A DNA stretch of 64,000 bases from assembly GCA_963666415.2 (NCBI GenBank), contig CAXXPD010000002.1, positions 1,363,361 to 1,427,360 on the forward strand, given 5' to 3'. The notes under the pieces are model-generated. The model searched no databases. It was given only the letters and a program-made list of their open reading frames with translations, and had not been told where the DNA came from. This document shows, one piece after another, positions 20,631-28,664 of this stretch; the stretch's first letter is position 1; the number at the start of each line of letters is the position of its first letter. Both the position numbers and the translations under genes were made by a program. Origin of the DNA: Bin87 sp963666415 (GTDB lineage: Bacteria; Chloroflexota; Dehalococcoidia; Lucifugimonadales; UBA3495).

Positions 20631-21782
20631 CTGCTGGGCACTTGCCCTCCGACGGACGTGCACCAGGGCTGGACCGCGCTGTCCGTGGACGGCTCCCACA
20701 TCGCCGTGGACCGCCACCTGCCCCTGCGCTGCCACCTCACCAACCTGGGCGGCTGCGTCCTCACCTACGGCGCCAACCCAGCCTGCCAGTTGTTCAGCGA
20801 ACCCGCCCTGGCGTGGCCGACGCGGACCTCTACCTGCGGAGACCCGATGACCCCTCCGACGAGGTCCTCATCGCCGGCCCGTTGCTGGGCGCGCTGCGCA
20901 CCGTGCTCGAGGTGGAGCGCCTGGCCGACGCCGTGGAGAACCTGCCCGATGACAGGCCGGTCCTGGCCCTGCTGGACGGCACCCTGGCCTTCTGGGACCT
21001 GCAGCGGGGCAACTATCCTCGCTACGTCGCCGAGCGCCTGGTCGGACAACGCTTCCAGACCGCTTTGGCCCGTCTGAGGGCGGCTTCCACCAACCGGCGT
21101 CCGGTGGCCGTGGCCGCCTACACCTCACGGCCCCGTACCACCGAGGTCGCCGGCGCCCTCCGCCTCATGCTCTGCGAGCAGGCCGATGCCGACTGCAACC
21201 GTCTCTGCACCGCCCGCCGCTCGGAACTCGCGCCCTGCGGCGGGGCGGCGGGCTTCGATGACCGGGAGCTGTTCGCGCTTGTGCTGGCACCGGGACGCCG
21301 TTCGCCCCTGTACCGGTCCAGCCGCCTGGCGGCCCGCTTCGCCCTGGGATTGGCCACCGGCCAGGAGTGGAGCCACTTCTACTACCTCAACGGCGGCGCC
21401 GAGATCGCCCGCGTCGAGGCCCCCGACTGGCTGGCCAGCGACCTCGAGCCGCTCGCCCTCAGCCATGCCATGCTGGTGAAACAGTGCCAGCTGGGCCTGG
21501 GCCTATCCGGTGGTCGTCTCCGAGGCCCACGAGCAGGCCATCATCTCCGGCCACGATCGTGCCGAGTTCCGCCGTATGACCCTCATGCTCCTGGAACAGC
21601 ACGGCCGGCCTGCTCCGGAGTCCGCCAGGGCCACATCCAAGCGCCGGCCCTGGGTCCGAACACATCTTCCCGTCAGTCCGGTCACCCGCACGGTGGTCAG
21701 GTTTCAGCCCCGGCGGTCAGTCTCACCGGCGGCCGTCATGCCGGAGGAAGCTACCCTCGAATGCCAGGACGATCACCAATAA
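20631..21782 (+). pseudogene. nurA: NurA-domain nuclease, 5'-truncated and frameshifted
   Basis: Three frames together give WTALSVDGSHIAVDRHLPLR with a predicted metal-binding Asp, DADLYLRRPDDPSDE, ENLPDDRPVLALLDGTLAFW, VAVAAYTSRPRTTEVAGALR, GQEWSHFYYLNGGAEIARVE and VVVSEAHEQAIISGHDRAEF. These are the ordered motifs of NurA, the 5'-3' nuclease that works with HerA in end resection. The frame changes near 20815 (about five extra bases at gcgtg) and near 21504 (one extra base at ggcct). The N-terminus is replaced by sensor-kinase sequence. I see no HerA gene in the window. Confidence 0.75.
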
Positions 21783-21819
21783 AAAGAGCCAGGCTCCGAT
21801 GGAGAGTCGGAGCCTGGCT
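21780..21819 (-). terminator. Rho-independent terminator, minus strand
   Basis: A perfect 13-bp stem (agccaggctccga at 21787-21799, tcggagcctggct at 21807-21819) has a 7-nt loop. Read on the minus strand it is followed by ctttttat, so it should stop leftward transcription. No intact minus-strand gene lies upstream of it, so it is probably left over from a lost gene. Confidence 0.7.
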
Positions 21820-22197
21820 CATGCTCGACATCAACTCGGCCATTCCCTGGCGGGAAACCCGAATGCCGGTTGGCAGCCCGGTCGGCAACTCTGCCTGTTC
21901 TCAGGGCGGCCCTGATTGCGGGAAACTAATCAGGCCGCGGCAGCGTCACCCACCGGGCCGACCCTGTCACCCGGCCATCTATGGTTCAGCGTGATCAACG
22001 AAACCACTTCACACCTCCGGTTCTGACGGGCTTAGCGCCCCTCGGTTCGCAACGGGTGAGGTGTCCCAGCCACCCCAGCGTTCACAATACATACTATACT
22101 ATCCGGCAATAACTGTCAACCACGGGTCTCTGCCTCGGTTATGTCATATCATTGGCCTCAGCTTCACCTGGGAGACCGCTTCACCCGGGAGACCGCC
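21820..22197. other. Intergenic region
   Basis: I see no gene. The stretch runs from the terminator hairpin to the zinc-ribbon gene, with an AT-rich patch (tacatactatactatccgg, about 22087-22106) that could hold its promoter. Confidence 0.35.
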
Positions 22198-23307
22198 ATG
22201 GGACATTGCCGATATTGTGGACACCGCGCCGGTTGGTTGCGCAGCAGTCATCGCCAGTGCGCCGCAACTTACCGTCAGGGTTTGGCGCAGCTGGTTGACC
22301 TGGTGGCGGCGGCCTCCGGCCGGCCCGATTTCACCCAGCGGCGCATGCTGCGCATTCTGGATGGACTGGCTCAGCAGTGCTACGTGCCGATCGAATACCT
22401 GCCCGCAGTGCTGGCCGCCGGCTGGCATCTGTCCGACCTGAACCGAATGGTGGATGACGTGCTGACCCAGTCGGAAACGGCCCGGTTGCGGGAGTTCCGC
22501 GACGACGGCCATCATCCGGCGTCCGAGACCCCTGGCGACCGCGGGGCGTCGATTCTGGCCGCGGCGGCGCGCGCTGCCCTGGCGATACGCCAGCGGTCGC
22601 CACGGATCGAGCGAGTGTCGAACTTTTTGCAACGCTCCGGCCTTTCCCATGAGGAGGGCCGCGAGTTGTTGCTGCCGGCCTGGGAAACGGCGGTAACCCG
22701 TCAACTGGGCGATGTGGGCATCGACCTGGACCGGGAGGCCGCGCTGCTGTACTACGCCCGGCATTTCGACCTGGACGATGCCGAGCTGGACCATAACGGA
22801 ATGCTGCGCCAGTTGGTTCAGGGTGCGGCCATCGCCGAATCGGCGGCCGGTCTGGTGCCCCAGCGCATGAATTTTCCACAAGGTGCGCCCGCGTCCGCAC
22901 TGCTGCGCAGGTCGGAGCAGCTGGTGTGGCTCTTTGACGACGTGGAGTGCTGCCTGGGCCAGCTGCCTCCGGAGCCGTCGCCGACCATCACCGGCGTGGC
23001 GGCCCCGGGCCGGGATCTCCCCTATTACCGGCCCCAGTCGTTCGTGGATCGCCAGGCGCCGGACCAAGGCTGGGAATTCGTGGCACGGGGCCAATTGGCA
23101 GTGGCCAGCGAACACCTGCATTTCCGTGGACCGGGCCTCAGTTTCCGGTTGGCCCACGGCTCGGTGGTGCATTGGGAGCCGTACCACGACGGCATCGGCG
23201 CCGTGCCGCGCGCTCAGCCCAACCGCCTGGTGGTTTTCCGCAACGGCGACGGCTGGTTCATCTACAACCTGACCCGCAACCTCACCCGCAACCTGGCGGC
23301 CCCGTAG
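22198..23307 (+). CDS. Zinc-ribbon protein with a PH-like C-terminal region, function unknown
   Basis: I chose ATG 22198 (MGHCRYCGHRAGWL) because GGGAG lies 7 nt upstream; the frame is open from 22141. The first 25 residues hold CRYCG and a later HRQC, a likely small zinc ribbon. The middle is alpha-helical, with ERVSNFLQRSGLSHEEGREL. The C-terminal 130 residues (about 240-370) resemble a beta-rich PH/GRAM-like fold: ARGQLAVASEHLHFRGPGLS, SVVHWEPYHDGIGAV and VVFRNGDGWFIYNLTRNL. I do not know a function. The gene is intact while its left neighbours are decayed, so it is probably expressed. Confidence 0.75.
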   Translation: MGHCRYCGHRAGWLRSSHRQCAATYRQGLAQLVDLVAAASGRPDFTQRRMLRILDGLAQQCYVPIEYLPAVLAAGWHLSDLNRMVDDVLTQSETARLREFRDDGHHPASETPGDRGASILAAAARAALAIRQRSPRIERVSNFLQRSGLSHEEGRELLLPAWETAVTRQLGDVGIDLDREAALLYYARHFDLDDAELDHNGMLRQLVQGAAIAESAAGLVPQRMNFPQGAPASALLRRSEQLVWLFDDVECCLGQLPPEPSPTITGVAAPGRDLPYYRPQSFVDRQAPDQGWEFVARGQLAVASEHLHFRGPGLSFRLAHGSVVHWEPYHDGIGAVPRAQPNRLVVFRNGDGWFIYNLTRNLTRNLAAP

Positions 23308-23622
23308 ACCGCGACCATGCTCTGCGCCAACCGCACCCTGAGTCGCGCAACCGGTCGGATCGACCCATGACTACTGGCGAGAGCGGAGGGGATCGGTGAC
23401 GGGCCTGACATGGACGAATGGCAACCAGCCAGCGTGGCGCTAGCGACGCCGGACGCCGCATCTCGCCGCGCCGTCGTCGGTAGGCATTTTCCCAGTCCTC
23501 AACTGCGGACTCGACGCCCTCGGTTATCCCCGGTGCAGAGCGTCGCTGAGTATGGATGCACCCTCAATCTACCCGGTAGCGTCATTACACCACACCTACC
23601 CGGTTCGTCGCCGACCCGGCAA
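23308..23622. other. Intergenic region
   Basis: I see no gene. The short motif ggtagcgtcatta occurs at about 23574 and recurs near 24262 and 26428. Confidence 0.35.
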
Positions 23623-24087
23623 TCAGCCGGAATCCGCGGCCGGGTTGCCGGCATCGTCAGCCACCTTGCCGGCCCGGACGCAGCCGGTGCGGTCCACTTC
23701 GCAGACAACGATCGCCGCCTCCTGCAATGCCTTGCCAGCCTCGATGGTCGCCGCCGGATCCCCAGCAGCCTGGGCCGTGTCCAGCCGGAACGCCGCCCAC
23801 CACAACCCCGACAGTGGGTCGGGGTTGGCTCCGGCGACACCGGCCCAGGGCTGTCGCTGTGGTTGCCAGTTGGCGGCGGCCCGGTGTTCCCGAGCCGCCG
23901 CCGTCATCGCCTCGGCGGCAGCCAACAACTCCCGCAGCAGCGCTACTTCTTGGTCCGAAGGCGGACCGTCCTCGCCGGACCCACGACCCGCCAGTGCCCG
24001 TTTGCCGTACCGTACGGCCGCCCTGCCCAATTGCGCCCGGGTCCGGGTGTGCGCTTTCCGCAGTTCCGGAATGCTGGCAGTGGTCAT
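23623..24087 (-). CDS. Hypothetical protein, 154 aa
   Basis: The frame from ATG 24087 reads MTTASIPELRKAHTRTRAQL and ends KVADDAGNPAADSG. It is Ala/Arg-rich and helical, with a predicted helix bundle (EVALLRELLAAAEAMTAAAR, TIEAGKALQEAAIVVCEV). I recognise no family. The orderly composition and lack of low-complexity artefacts support a real gene, but the ribosome site is weak. It lies alone between the zinc-ribbon gene and the second IS66 copy. Confidence 0.45.
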   Translation of the reverse strand: MTTASIPELRKAHTRTRAQLGRAAVRYGKRALAGRGSGEDGPPSDQEVALLRELLAAAEAMTAAAREHRAAANWQPQRQPWAGVAGANPDPLSGLWWAAFRLDTAQAAGDPAATIEAGKALQEAAIVVCEVDRTGCVRAGKVADDAGNPAADSG

Positions 24088-24653
24088 TGGCTTACTCCGC
24101 GCTCCCTATTCTTTCCCAAATCTGATGCTATTCTCACCAATCCTTCCGACTGACGTCAACTGCCTCTTGATCCGCGACACCGCAACTGCCCTCCCAGAGC
24201 TTGGGGGTGTGCTTGGCGTCAAGGGTGATTCTGAGTAAACAATCAGCCCAATCTGCACGGGGTAGCGTCATTAATTCATCAGGCTGGGCCGGCAAGTCTA
24301 CAACCTCTCCCACTCGCAACGTAATCGAACGAGGGCTTCCCCGACTACGACACCCCGTTTCGCACCGGCAGCGCCATCTGAGGCGACCGGCGCGCGACAC
24401 GCCTGGGCAATGCACGGCCCGAGCCGAGATAGTGGTGCGTAACACCTAACGACGCTGGGTTGCCGCCGCCGTTGGTTCCCGAGAACCTCCGCCACCACGA
24501 CATCCCGTGCGCCGCGGCCACGCCTTCCGCAAACGGCCGGCCGTCCCAGTCAGTTGGCGCATCTTCGGGATCACCTTGACCACTGCCTGACGGCCGCGCG
24601 CATGGACCTTCCTTTTTTCAGTAGGCTGGACCGCCGAAACGGGACACCAAAAC
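24088..24653. other. Intergenic region left of IS66 copy 2
   Basis: A minus-strand frame (24134-24445) has a plausible-looking C-terminal half (LMTLPRADWADCLLRITLDA) but no family match or ribosome site; I do not call it. The motif ggtagcgtcatta recurs at about 24262. Confidence 0.35.
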
Positions 24654-26103
24654 GTAACAGTTCAGAGTTGCGGGGAAATGAGCAGTTGACGGCAGGCGGC
24701 GAGAGGATTTAGACCCTGGGCGCGCCAGGTGCCGAAGAGGGATGCCAGCGTCATCTTGCTCTCGGTGCCCTGCTCCGAGCGGGTGCCGCCGCTGATCTTG
24801 CGGCTGATGACCAGGTGGCGCAGGCTGCGTTCGGCCGGGTTGTTGTCCGACGGCACGTCCGGTTCGGCCACGAAGACGAAGAGTTCCTTGATGAAGCGCT
24901 CGATGCGCCGGCACAGCTTGCCCTGGACAACCGACGGGTCAGACAGGAAAGGGCGGCAGATGGCCAGCAGCTTCCGCTCCCAGGCCAGTTGGGCAACACG
25001 CCTTTGCCATGGCTCGTGATGGTTGCAGGCTTTGGCTGCGACATAGAGCTGGTGGACGGCCGCGGCCCATCGGGCCAGTGCGGTGTCTTTGGGGTAGCGG
25101 GTGCGCTGGTCGTGGATGTCCCGCAGCAGGTGGGCCCAGCACCGCTGCTTGGGGCCATCGTAATGGTGGTAGGCGGCGTAGAAATCGCTGACCAGCACTC
25201 CGGAGAAAGCATCGCTCAGCGCCTCGTCCACCACCGCCTTGCCCCGACCCCGCCGCAGGAAGTAGCGCTCGGTGGGGGTGCTGAAAGTCCACACGTAGCC
25301 GTTGGCCCCGCTCTGACGCCAGCCGGTTTCGTCGGCGTGGACCACTGGGCTGGCGCGGATGCGGTCCAGGATCGCGGCCACTGCCGGTTGGGCCCGCTGC
25401 GCCGTGCGATGGATGGCGCTCACGATGGCCCCCACGCTGAGGCGCAACTGGTGCACGGTGTCCAGATACCACTGGACGCTGCGGATGGGCAGCCGCCCCT
25501 CTTCCCGCAGCGTGGCGATCAGGCTGAGCAGGTTGACGCCGAGACGCTGCTGGCCCAGGACCACGCTGTCCAGTTCCGCCGGAGGTGTGCAGCGCCGTCG
25601 GCAGGCCGGGCAAGTCCGAGCAATGTAGACGTGCTCGGTGACTTGCACCGGAACCACCGGCAGCTCGATGACTTCCCGAGTGCGCTGGATCCAGCCGCCG
25701 GACAGGTGGGCGCCGCAATCGGGACAGTTCTCCATCACGTGCTCCACCCGATGGGTCGGTGTCATGCGCGGGCGGGCGAAGCCGTGGCGTCGCTGCTTTC
25801 TGGGCTGCTGCGCTGGGGGCTTCCGGCCCGATTTCGCCTTGAGGCCGGGCATTCGGAGCGGGCCGCCCGGTTTCGCCTGGCCTTCCAGTTCGGCAATCCG
25901 CCGCTGCAACCGCTCAATCACCCGCTGCTGTTCCAGAACGGTGGCCTGCAGTTGGGCGATGATGGCGATGAGGACATCGCGGGTGGCGGTGGTCAGGTCA
26001 ATTTCGGTATCCACTCCCTGTATATGACATAACCGCCGCCACCCGTGCCAGCGTCTGGCAGCCCGCCTTCGGCCAATTCACCTCACCAAGTCTGAACTGT
26101 TAC
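24654..26103 (-). mobile_element. IS66-family element, copy 2, with 8-bp target duplication
   Basis: The ends are gtaacagttcagag (from 24654) and tctgaactgttac (to 26103). The target duplication accaaaac is present at 24646-24653 and 26104-26111. The orientation is opposite to copy 1. The empty site reads cgggacaccaaaacacg, which also occurs near 32097-32113. Confidence 0.93.
24662..26014 (-). CDS. IS66-family transposase (TnpC type), copy 2
   Basis: This 450-residue protein starts MDTEIDLTTATRDVLIAIIA. It has the coiled coil (VLEQQRVIERLQRRIAELEG), zinc motifs (CPDCGAH, CPACRRRC) and DDE core (HADETGWRQ, LVSDFYAAYHHY, DNNPAERSLRHLVISRK) seen in copy 1. It differs by a 6-residue insertion in the coiled coil and by clustered changes at about 305-370, where RYPKDTALARWAAAVHQL replaces LYPDAAPLARWADAVHGI. 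That local divergence in otherwise near-identical copies suggests recombination with a third variant. The gene is intact. Confidence 0.95.
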   Translation of the reverse strand: MDTEIDLTTATRDVLIAIIAQLQATVLEQQRVIERLQRRIAELEGQAKPGGPLRMPGLKAKSGRKPPAQQPRKQRRHGFARPRMTPTHRVEHVMENCPDCGAHLSGGWIQRTREVIELPVVPVQVTEHVYIARTCPACRRRCTPPAELDSVVLGQQRLGVNLLSLIATLREEGRLPIRSVQWYLDTVHQLRLSVGAIVSAIHRTAQRAQPAVAAILDRIRASPVVHADETGWRQSGANGYVWTFSTPTERYFLRRGRGKAVVDEALSDAFSGVLVSDFYAAYHHYDGPKQRCWAHLLRDIHDQRTRYPKDTALARWAAAVHQLYVAAKACNHHEPWQRRVAQLAWERKLLAICRPFLSDPSVVQGKLCRRIERFIKELFVFVAEPDVPSDNNPAERSLRHLVISRKISGGTRSEQGTESKMTLASLFGTWRAQGLNPLAACRQLLISPQL

Positions 26104-26588
26104 ACCAAAACACGTCCCCTTGTCTCCGCGTCCCCCATAATTAGGGTGCCGTATTCCCATCCTCCAGGTGGCGCTGCGCTAGCCAACGGTCGGTCAGCGT
26201 CGCCTGGCCCGTTCATCCACCATCACCCCCGCCCTTGAACCTTCGCCAACTGCGTACCTCCACTCGGCGCGCACTCCGGACAACCCCACTTTGATCGACC
26301 ATCGTTAGCCTGACCATAGATGCAGTGCCCTGCACAGAGGCCGTGTCACGCATGCTCCAGCGCCTCGACCGGTTGGCCACCGTGCTCAAACGAGTATCTG
26401 AGTGCCAGGTCGCCTCTAATTCTCCCCGGTAGCGTCATTAAATCCACCCGGTACCGTCACGCGAAGTCCATCTCGCCAACTGTTCGTACGCATCGACCCC
26501 GACGTAAAGGCGCTCATGCCGATCGACTCCCGATCTGCGCAATACCGGATGGTGCCGGACGTCGCCAACGCCATTGTCCGGCTGACGT
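26104..26588. other. Intergenic region with a short coding remnant
   Basis: Most of the stretch shows nothing. Near 26476-26590 the plus strand encodes LFVRIDPDVKALMPIDSRSA followed by QYRMVPDVANAIVRLTS, which closely matches the C-terminus MSFDNQSDTYRMRPDVADAI encoded on the minus strand near 32190-32265. The motif cccggtagcgtcatta occurs at about 26425. Confidence 0.5.
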
Positions 26589-27998
26589 CTATGGATACTG
26601 AGCGCTTTCTCCCCCGGGAACGCTGTGTCTACGATAGTCCGGCCCCTGCAGTGGCAGCACGGTAACCACCATCTTGTCCAGGAGGCGCGACGCGATACGC
26701 GGGCGGGCCGTATCAATGTCGGACAGCCGGTTCGACGTGGTGATGATGGTGGGCAGACGCTCCTCATAGCGGTGATTGACGATCTGGAAGAGCTTATCCT
26801 CGGCGAAGGGCGTGTTGCGCTCCGCTCCCAGGTCATCCAGCACCAGCAACTGGGCGCTGCTGATCCGCATCAGCAGGTCAGCGTGAGCGACGGCGCTATC
26901 AGGACTATAAGCAGCCCGTAGGTGGTCCAGCAAATTGGCGACCGTGGAAAAGTACACATCATCGCCCAGATTCCGGCGCGCCACGGCAGCCGCCACGGCC
27001 AGGTGGGTCTTGCCCACTCCATAGGGCCCCATGAGCATCAGCCATCCATTCGGACGTTCGGCATGGGCCCAGCGTTTGACGTAGGCGTGGACAACCGCAA
27101 AAGCGGCGGCCTCCTCGGGAGTGAATATGCCGCCACCATCGGTCCGGAAAGAATCGAACGTCATGCGGTCCGCCATAGCGGCGGGTATCTCTCCCAGTTT
27201 GCGCATGGCGACATTCACCGGGCGGCCCAAGCTGTACACCTTGGAGAAGCCGTCGGCAGTATCGAGGCGGGTTCTGAGGAAATCATCCGCCTGGTCAAGG
27301 GAACCTCGCACGGTGATCACGGTTGGCAATCGCACTGAATGGCGGTGCGCCAACAGCTGTAACAACCGGTCCTGCCCCCACGACGTCGTGGGATTAACCG
27401 GCAAGTCATCCAACGCCAAGAACGAAGCATTGCGGACCTGTTCGAACATATCGGCGAAGCTGGGCTCTTCGTAGTCGTTGTCGAAGCCGGTTCTGAGGTA
27501 ATCCAACAGGTCAGCAGCGGTGATCAGCAGACCAGGGTTGCCCAGGTCGATCTGCCGGTTGACAATCGCAGCGGCCAGATAGGTCTTGCCAGCGCCGCTG
27601 GGGCCAGTGATGGTAAACCAACCGACCGGATCCTCAGCGTAGCGGACTGCCGCATCCAGAACCGCGACGAAGGCACGGGTACTGACAATGTCAGCCGTGG
27701 GACCAGCGGGGTTCACAGCAGCAAAAGTAGACTCTCGGAGAATTCCCAGCCGGCTGTAACGCTCCAGGGCTTTGCTACGCCGCGCACCGTTGAGATCGGA
27801 CTCCTGACATTCACACGGATAAACCTGCCCGAAATCAGGGTGGGTGACGGGAACGTTGGTCGTCAGCCATCCCACGCCGTTGCAGATCGGGCACTTCCCG
27901 GCATCAGAACGAGTAGGCTGATTATTCACCGTGTCATCTACCGGGCGACTGGGCCGGTTTGAGACGGTACGGCGCAGGATATCACTCAGGTTTTCCAT
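26589..27998 (-). CDS. Tandem double-AAA+ DnaC/IstB-like ATPase (putative helicase loader)
   Basis: The 469-residue protein carries a zinc motif (C36, C39, C62, C64; CPICNGVGW, YPCECQ) like the N-terminal part of some DnaC-like loaders, then two separate ATPase modules. Module 1 has GPSGAGKT at 132-139 and FLALDDLP near 193-200. Module 2 has GPYGVGKT at 324-331, LLVLDDLG at 384-391, ITTSN near 419 and SRLLD near 437, which is classical DnaC/IstB order. Module 2 looks fully canonical; module 1 lacks a clear terminal Arg finger. The start overlaps the stop of the upstream frame by 13 nt, and no Shine-Dalgarno is evident, which implies coupling. I infer loading of replicative helicase for the adjacent initiator. 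An IS21 helper is less likely, because no IstA is present and the length is doubled. Confidence 0.85.
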   Translation of the reverse strand: MENLSDILRRTVSNRPSRPVDDTVNNQPTRSDAGKCPICNGVGWLTTNVPVTHPDFGQVYPCECQESDLNGARRSKALERYSRLGILRESTFAAVNPAGPTADIVSTRAFVAVLDAAVRYAEDPVGWFTITGPSGAGKTYLAAAIVNRQIDLGNPGLLITAADLLDYLRTGFDNDYEEPSFADMFEQVRNASFLALDDLPVNPTTSWGQDRLLQLLAHRHSVRLPTVITVRGSLDQADDFLRTRLDTADGFSKVYSLGRPVNVAMRKLGEIPAAMADRMTFDSFRTDGGGIFTPEEAAAFAVVHAYVKRWAHAERPNGWLMLMGPYGVGKTHLAVAAAVARRNLGDDVYFSTVANLLDHLRAAYSPDSAVAHADLLMRISSAQLLVLDDLGAERNTPFAEDKLFQIVNHRYEERLPTIITTSNRLSDIDTARPRIASRLLDKMVVTVLPLQGPDYRRHSVPGGESAQYP

Positions 27999-28447
27999 AG
28001 TAACGATAACACCGGTGGAGGGTCGTTGATAGAAGTTTCCGAAGCCAGCCAGGCGAATACGCTGGGCAGTTCATCCAGATATTCCTCCACCGGAAGCAGT
28101 TGCCTGAACTGCCGCGCCAACATATGTTCCCAGTCCTGCCCCGGTTGTGTTCGCAAATCCGGCTCCTTCAGGTCAGCATCCAGACCTTAGCACCGCGCCA
28201 TCGTTGGCTGCCCAAGTTCCTCCAGGGAATGTTGTGATATCGAACCCAGAACCGTGGCGCGCCCCCCAGGGCCCCAGTAATAGACGCTAATCTTGGCGGC
28301 GGTCGCTGGGTACTGGCTCACCATCAACCGAGATAACCTGGCCCACTGCTCTATGTTGCAGGCTATCTCCGGCCTACCAACAACGGTTGTAAACGTGGGA
28401 TATGCAAGTCCACTACCTTCCGGATTGACGTAGTCGTGTAGCTGTAA
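27986..28447 (-). pseudogene. ORF remnant between rep and the loader, with in-frame TAA
   Basis: The minus strand reads VGRPEIACNIEQWARLSRLM, then VSQYPATAAKISVYYWGPGG and HSLEELGQPTMARC, hits TAA at 28189-28187, and continues in the same frame as DLKEPDLRTQPGQDWEHMLA and VEEYLDELPSVFAWLASETS to a TGA overlapping the start of the loader gene. The 5' end has no ATG. It is either a recently stopped gene or two short genes. I do not recognise the family. Confidence 0.45.
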
Positions 28448-28593
28448 CTATGTCACTATGCGAATTTGTGACGGTGCGTATTCGTATGCTGGTAAGACCG
28501 TAAGTTGCAAAACTTGCAGAGTCTGAACCTAACCAACTGGCGTACTGGTAAATTCTCGAACTCGACAGGAATTTCACGCTTTATTCTGGATGA

Positions 28594-28626
28594 TTTTGAA
28601 CCGGGCCGGGCCGGCCCGGTTCAAAA
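28594..28626. other. Perfect 15-bp inverted repeat downstream of rep
   Basis: Arms ttttgaaccgggccg (28594-28608) and cggcccggttcaaaa (28612-28626) surround a 3-nt centre. It follows the rep stop on the minus strand, but neither side has a run of T after the stem, so it is not a standard terminator. It could be a protein-binding or origin-associated site. Confidence 0.6.
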
Positions 28627-28645
28627 AGATAGTTTCATATTAATA

Positions 28646-28664
28646 CGGTAACTTTAAGTTACCG
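28646..28664. other. 9-bp palindrome at the rep stop codon
   Basis: cggtaactt and aagttaccg are separated by one base and overlap the TAA of rep (28661-28659). Together with the inverted repeat at 28594 it forms a dense symmetry cluster of about 70 bp. Confidence 0.5.

Noticed and set aside
26589..27998. IstB helper of an IS21 element
   Set aside because: The length is nearly doubled with two ATPase modules, there is no IstA, no terminal repeats, and the neighbours are rep and parA genes.
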